Positions 7,263-10,136 of a stretch of 10,136 bases of DNA are shown here, piece after piece. The stretch's first letter is position 1, and each line of letters starts with the position of its first letter. The translations under genes were made by a program, and so were the position numbers. The stretch is from the NCBI GenBank assembly GCA_004151065.3, contig NWUY0300007304.1, positions 1 through 10,136 on the forward strand. Direction: 5' to 3'. The notes under the pieces were generated by a model, which worked only from the letters and a program-made list of their open reading frames with translations, was not told where the DNA came from and did no database searches. This DNA comes from Larix sibirica (lineage: Eukaryota > Streptophyta > Pinopsida > Pinales > Pinaceae).

Positions 7263-7686
7263 TGTTCGAAGTTTTGCTTGGCCATATTTTAGGTTGTAGT
7301 GCACCAAAATTTCAAGGGGAAAGGACTATTACTACATCCTATGCTTTCATAAACACATCCAAACTATTACTATCTCTAATACAAATACAATTCAAGGCTC
7401 ACAACAAACATAACGGTAGTCTTAGTTGGTTGACAAGTTACAAATATGAAAGGACAAGCCAAATTTCAACCCACGTAGATGTGTCTTAAAATTAATTTTC
7501 CCTGGTCATTGTGAGAGACTCTATTCCAGCTTGAGCCATGGACAAGAATCTTACACAACCATTGTCCCCGAGACACATTCCTAGGTAGGCTAGTGGTTTC
7601 ATTTGATATATCACTGTGAAGAAACAAGATCTAGATATATTTTTATCTCGTGAAGAGTAGAGCTTCAATATCTTATTGCAAAAAGT
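7263..7686 (-). repeat. LTR-like block C, truncated (424 bp)
   Basis: It follows blocks A and B from TGTTCGAAG to TTATTGCAAAAAG, then similarity stops abruptly at about 7686. It lacks the inner tandem duplication of AAGGGGAAAGG present in A and B, so it is either the ancestral form or a separate lineage. Confidence 0.6.
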
Positions 7687-8165
7687 TCTCCATAGAAATT
7701 AGTCAATATGAGTTACTCTTCCATGGCCTAGTAGGTACCATTAAGGGGTTATACAAACCTTGCTTTGAGTTTCTAGGTTTATTGGTACAGTAAGGTATGC
7801 ATTCTTGAATGAACCTAGGTACCTCTTCCTACATTTTGTACTAAGACATGCAAGTAGCTACAAGTTGTGTATTGTTTCTCCAACATGAAATTAACCTTCA
7901 AATTTGGAGTTATGCATTTCTATTATGAGTTTTGTTCTCTGACCTTTGGGCACTCACAACTTATCCAACTTATAGAACAACCCATCTTGGAGATGGCAAT
8001 AAACCTTGTTATGACCTTTCTCTTCATGAAGTACTTGGCCTTGGAGTGATTTAAATATCCCCTCAAACTCCTTTTCTTTAATGTATTCATATTTGTATGC
8101 ATTATGGGTCAAAAGGCTCCATATACATAAGAGGACAACATGCATTCTAGCGTGTTAGTGCTTTA
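7687..8165 (-). pseudogene. Ty3/gypsy pol relic: RNase H end, integrase zinc finger and core start
   Basis: Read on the minus strand from right to left. An ALTR-stop at 8147-8161 resembles the ADALSR motif that closes the RNase H domain of gypsy pol. A linker follows with EFEGIFKSLQG and the very typical YCHLQDGLFYKLDKL (ending at 7957). The frame then meets TGA at 7954-7956, where family members have Cys, continues VPKGQRTKLI and MHNSKFEG, and meets TAA at 7891-7893 at the place of the second zinc-binding His, then TAG at 7858-7860. After a frameshift it reads EEVPRFIQECIPYCTNKPRN (the Cys pair, with altered spacing) and KQGLYNPLMVPTRPWKS, the start of the catalytic core. Similarity ends at 7687 against the tandem LTR array. 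Integrase would insert the cDNA; this copy is clearly dead. The protease, the reverse transcriptase and the catalytic DDE residues are absent. Confidence 0.85.
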
Positions 8166-8399
8166 CTTCTAGATTGGGCTTATTTAGCAAGGAAATACAA
8201 TATAAGTTAGTACTTTTCATATCGGATACGTGTTAGTACAATGTAAGCCTTGAAATCAACTTTAAGTTTATGTCTCTTTCCAGGAATGATGTGTATGAGT
8301 AGTCTTAGTAATTAGCTAGGCGCATGTTCATTTATATGAATGCAACTTGAATGTTGTTATTTGACATTAATTGCAGTGACAACTGAATAAATGTATGTC
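8166..8399. other. Probable diverged continuation of the gypsy relic; no clear feature
   Basis: On the minus strand a short LYFLAK-like reading near 8190-8215 could be what remains of the RNase H motif LKYFL, with a deletion between it and the ALTR motif. The evidence is weak. Nothing else is recognised up to the LTR at 8400. Confidence 0.25.
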
Positions 8400-8622
8400 T
8401 GTTAGGTGCCCACCAGGGAAAATATACAATAGCACACACAAATACAATGAAGGCAGGCATCAAAGCACACAATCTCATTAATCACATGTACATATTTATA
8501 CAATGAGATGACCCTTGGGTTCATATTCCCAAGGAGTCTCTTGGAATCCTCATGACCTTTCCTATTCACCTATGACATTTGACGTGAATAGTTGCCTAAC
8601 CCTAAGGATTAGGTTTGCAACA
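8400..8622 (-). repeat. Copia-like LTR (223 bp), 3' LTR of a minus-strand element or solo remnant
   Basis: On the minus strand it begins TGTTGCAAACC and ends CACCTAACA, giving a short inverted terminus TGTT...AACA. A TATAAATATG box lies at 8491-8500 on the minus strand, about 120 bases from the LTR start, as expected for a U3 promoter. A purine-rich tract abuts it at 8623-8638. No primer binding site is found on the other side, consistent with this being the 3' LTR. No matching second LTR lies in the window. It is unrelated in sequence to the LTR blocks at 5461-7686. Confidence 0.55.
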
Positions 8623-8638
8623 TTCCCGCGCTTAATCC
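8623..8638 (-). promoter_or_regulatory. Polypurine-tract-like site
   Basis: Minus strand GGATTAAGCGCGGGAA directly precedes TGTTG of the LTR. The ATTAAG...GGGA-TGTTG arrangement resembles the AAGGGGGAGA-TGTTG junction of many plant copia elements, with interruptions (CGC) suggesting decay. Confidence 0.45.
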
Positions 8639-8790
8639 GAAGGGGTATGTGTGAGTCCAAGAAAAGATTGTTGAATAACTGGAAGTGGATAGTTGCCAAA
8701 GGCTAAACATCTCCAACTTGACAATCTGAATTTTCCAAGCAAGTTACAATAAGCTGACAAATTTGGTTAAATATAAGTGCTCTCTGAATT

Positions 8791-9051
8791 GGTGGTTTTG
8801 GATGACCATAAACCAAAAGGGATAGCAGAAGCAACAAAACTTGATGTCTTCTACTAAGTGGGTGGTTTAAGGCTGACCACAAACTATCGAACTTGGAAAT
8901 AACTCTAGTTCTCACTCATAGGTTCTCTCTAGAAATTGGCACGAAGACTCAGCGGTTCCTTTGGAAATTTGTGGTTTGGGGACCACCATATGATGTCTAG
9001 CAAAAGTTGAATTCATTTACTAAATGGGTGGTTTAAGGCTGACCACAAACT
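8791..9051 (+). repeat. Recurrent GGTGGTTT...GACCACAAAC hairpin motif, 166-bp duplication
   Basis: A 34-base block at 8852-8885 recurs at 9018-9051 with one mismatch (166-base period). Within it, GGTGGTTTAAGGCTGACCAC (8861-8880, 9027-9046) contains an inverted GTGGT/ACCAC stem. Related versions lie at 8791-8814 (GGTGGTTTTGGATGACCATA) and 8971-8990 (GTGGTTTGGGGACCACCATA). The order is therefore variant, full, variant, full: a duplicated two-motif unit. Confidence 0.7.
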
Positions 9052-9388
9052 TTGGATATCAGTGGAACGTGGCTCCGACTTTGGTTCAGGATCGCTTGTT
9101 CTTGCTCACTTGTTTATCACCATCCATCATTCTCCCTGCCAGGAAAAAAGATAGGAGTGGAAAATATCATGGTGGTTATGAGTGTCAAAACTAGACACAA
9201 AATACCGAGATTTAATGAATGCTCTGGAGCATGGCTCTCTTTCTATATTATGTATATAGCTCTGAATCTGGCATCTAAATCAGGTTGTGGTTCAAGCTCA
9301 CTTGTTCCAACTTGATTGAAGAAGATCGTGACTTCTTGTTATCAGATTTATAAGGCTTTGAAACTTGAAGCTTGACTATCGATTCACG
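9052..9388. other. No clear gene
   Basis: A frame open at about 9052-9315 lacks an ATG start and shows no motif. Two loosely similar blocks (GCTCACTTGTT near 9104 and 9297, each preceded by a GGTTCA word) suggest an old duplication. Confidence 0.3.
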
Positions 9389-9685
9389 ATGTCCCCCTAT
9401 CAAGTAAAAGATGAGAAGCAGGAAAATTTTCTACTGCAAGTTGTGTCAGAACTCGAGGCTCAGTTCTATGATATGAATGATATATCTTCTTGGTTTTTGT
9501 TGGCCATTGCCAAGAAGCGATCCACCCATAGTGAATCTTCTCTCTTGCAGGTTTCTTCAGTGTCAAGCATCTATCTAGAGAATGGTTATGCTTTATGCAA
9601 TGCTGTCAAGGATGGAGATCGAAGCATTGCTCTTCCATGTGACCAGCTCACTAACAATGTTGGCACTAATGTTAAGCTAGAATAG
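9389..9685 (+). CDS. Hypothetical 98-residue ORF, possibly an exon fragment
   Basis: I do not recognise this protein. The frame is open further upstream, but the first ATG is at 9389, giving MSPYQVKDEKQENFLLQVV at the start. The composition is protein-like: mixed charged and hydrophobic, with two Cys and no signal peptide or membrane segment. A splice-acceptor-like CTCTTGCAG lies inside at about 9542-9550 and a donor-like TAG|GTGAAG lies at the stop, so it could be part of a multi-exon gene or a fragment. No conserved motif is visible. It may also be chance: about one hundred codons in AT-rich DNA is not strong evidence. Confidence 0.25.
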   Translation: MSPYQVKDEKQENFLLQVVSELEAQFYDMNDISSWFLLAIAKKRSTHSESSLLQVSSVSSIYLENGYALCNAVKDGDRSIALPCDQLTNNVGTNVKLE

Positions 9686-9815
9686 GTGAAGATAAATCAT
9701 CTTAAAGAAATCTGGAACTCTGAAACTGGATCGGTCTGGAATAATTTGAAATATGAAAGGTCACATCCTTATCATATCTAATGCATGTTTTGTGTTTGTT
9801 GGTTGTGAATTCTTC

Positions 9816-10124
9816 CTAAGGTTTGATGATGGATTTGGAAAGATCATATTGAACATGATCATGAGAGGCTTCATATTCTGACAGTATTTCACTATCTTGG
9901 TCATGTGCTTGTAGTTGATATGAATCATCTTCATATTCAAAGAGAGGGTTGTTTTGAATAAGAACTAGTTCAAAATGTTGATTCCTTTGTTGTACATCGT
10001 CCTCTTTGGCTTCCGAATGAGTGATAATAGTTTGGAGAGTTTCTTTGCTAATAATGATTGAATCGTCAATAGCAGTTTGTATTAGATTGTTTAGTAACTC
10101 TAGTATTTCTTCAATTTGAGACAT
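9816..10124 (-). CDS. Hypothetical 102-residue acidic ORF
   Basis: Starting at ATG (10122-10124, minus strand) it reads MSQIEEILELLNNLIQTAID, an amphipathic, leucine-spaced helix or possible coiled coil, followed by a Gln/Asp/Glu-rich, Cys-free tail (DDSYQLQAHDQDSEILSEYE) and ends at a stop at 9816. I cannot assign a family. Its strand matches the LTR at 8400-8622, so it could be a remnant of an internal region of that element, such as a gag-like protein, but no zinc knuckle is seen. It may also be a gene fragment whose upstream part lies beyond the window. Confidence 0.3.
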   Translation of the reverse strand: MSQIEEILELLNNLIQTAIDDSIIISKETLQTIITHSEAKEDDVQQRNQHFELVLIQNNPLFEYEDDSYQLQAHDQDSEILSEYEASHDHVQYDLSKSIIKP

Positions 10125-10136
10125 TATGAGGACTGT

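Larger units (their letters stand above)
5378..7686 (-). mobile_element. Tandem multimer of a non-autonomous TRIM-like LTR retrotransposon
   Basis: The same unit of about 0.9 kb occurs at 5378-6282, 6283-7178 and, truncated, 7179-7686. By eye the first two are roughly 85 percent identical. On the minus strand each repeat shows LTR-retrotransposon landmarks in the correct order: an LTR-like block ending in ...AACA, immediately a TGGTATTAGTGCC primer binding site, a short internal region, a polypurine tract, then the next LTR beginning with TG (TA in the diverged copy). The array therefore reads partial LTR, internal, LTR, internal, LTR, partial internal. The internal regions are 223 and 232 bases and carry no open frame, so the element cannot encode its own proteins. 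Both ends are truncated: the right one at 7686 inside an LTR, the left one at 5378 inside an internal region. Sharing of LTRs between tandem copies is known for TRIM elements and is explained by LTR-LTR unequal recombination. An alternative is simple tandem duplication of an unrelated 0.9-kb satellite-like unit. Confidence 0.65.

Noticed and set aside
7262-7489. 75-codon plus-strand ORF at the start of LTR C
   Set aside because: It has no ATG start, is antisense to the element and is not kept open in copies A and B.
5378-7686. CRISPR-like or satellite array
   Set aside because: Units are about 900 bp, diverged, only 2.5 in number, and carry primer sites and purine tracts at consistent places, which fits LTR elements better.
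8703-8915. 70-codon minus-strand ORF near the copia-like LTR
   Set aside because: I looked for copia RNase H motifs because of its place beside the purine tract; none are present, and it runs through the hairpin repeats.
9384-9566. 60-codon minus-strand ORF
   Set aside because: It is antisense to the longer plus-strand frame at 9389-9685 and has no motif.

Overview
The window looks like intergenic DNA from a large plant nuclear genome, probably a gymnosperm or conifer. It is AT-rich, has no intact long reading frame, no bacterial gene layout and no organelle genes, and is packed with decayed retroelements of plant-specific types: a DUF4283-bearing LINE ORF1 relic, a tRNA-derived SINE, Ty1/copia-like LTRs primed by initiator tRNA-Met, and a Ty3/gypsy integrase relic. 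The conifer assignment is inference from the style of the relics.

Layout. 1-860 is AT-rich spacer with an imperfect direct repeat and a run of ten G. 866-1306 is a less AT-rich stretch with one frame kept partly open, perhaps a decayed exon. 1602-1850 holds a small tandem duplication and a possible 5'-truncated SINE with an A-tail. 1860-2802 could be a promoter and noncoding first exon: a perfect MSA-type MYB3R site, a second AACGG core, a TATA box and a consensus GTGAGT splice donor, with no downstream exon visible. 2803-3360 is AT-rich with short hairpins. 3373-4165 is a relic of a LINE ORF1 with the DUF4283 domain. 4601-4873 is a well-preserved SINE with box A, box B, A-tail and a 17-bp target-site duplication. 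5235-5348 is a small minisatellite.

The main structure is at 5378-7686: two and a half tandem units of about 0.9 kb. Each unit contains, on the minus strand, an LTR-like block of about 671-676 bp, a tRNA-iMet-like primer binding site directly after it, a 223-232 bp internal region without coding capacity, and a polypurine tract directly before the next LTR. This is the architecture LTR-internal-LTR-internal-LTR, i.e. a tandem multimer of a non-autonomous, TRIM-like LTR retrotransposon, with both ends of the array broken. It abuts, at 7686/7687, a minus-strand Ty3/gypsy pol relic (end of RNase H, integrase zinc finger, beginning of the integrase core). A separate 223-bp copia-like LTR with polypurine tract, also minus strand, lies at 8400-8638.

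8639-10136 contains a repeated hairpin motif with a 166-bp period and two short unrecognised ORFs on opposite strands. No functional pathway links these elements. The window is best read as layered, nested and truncated insertions, with one possible real gene start near 2.7 kb.
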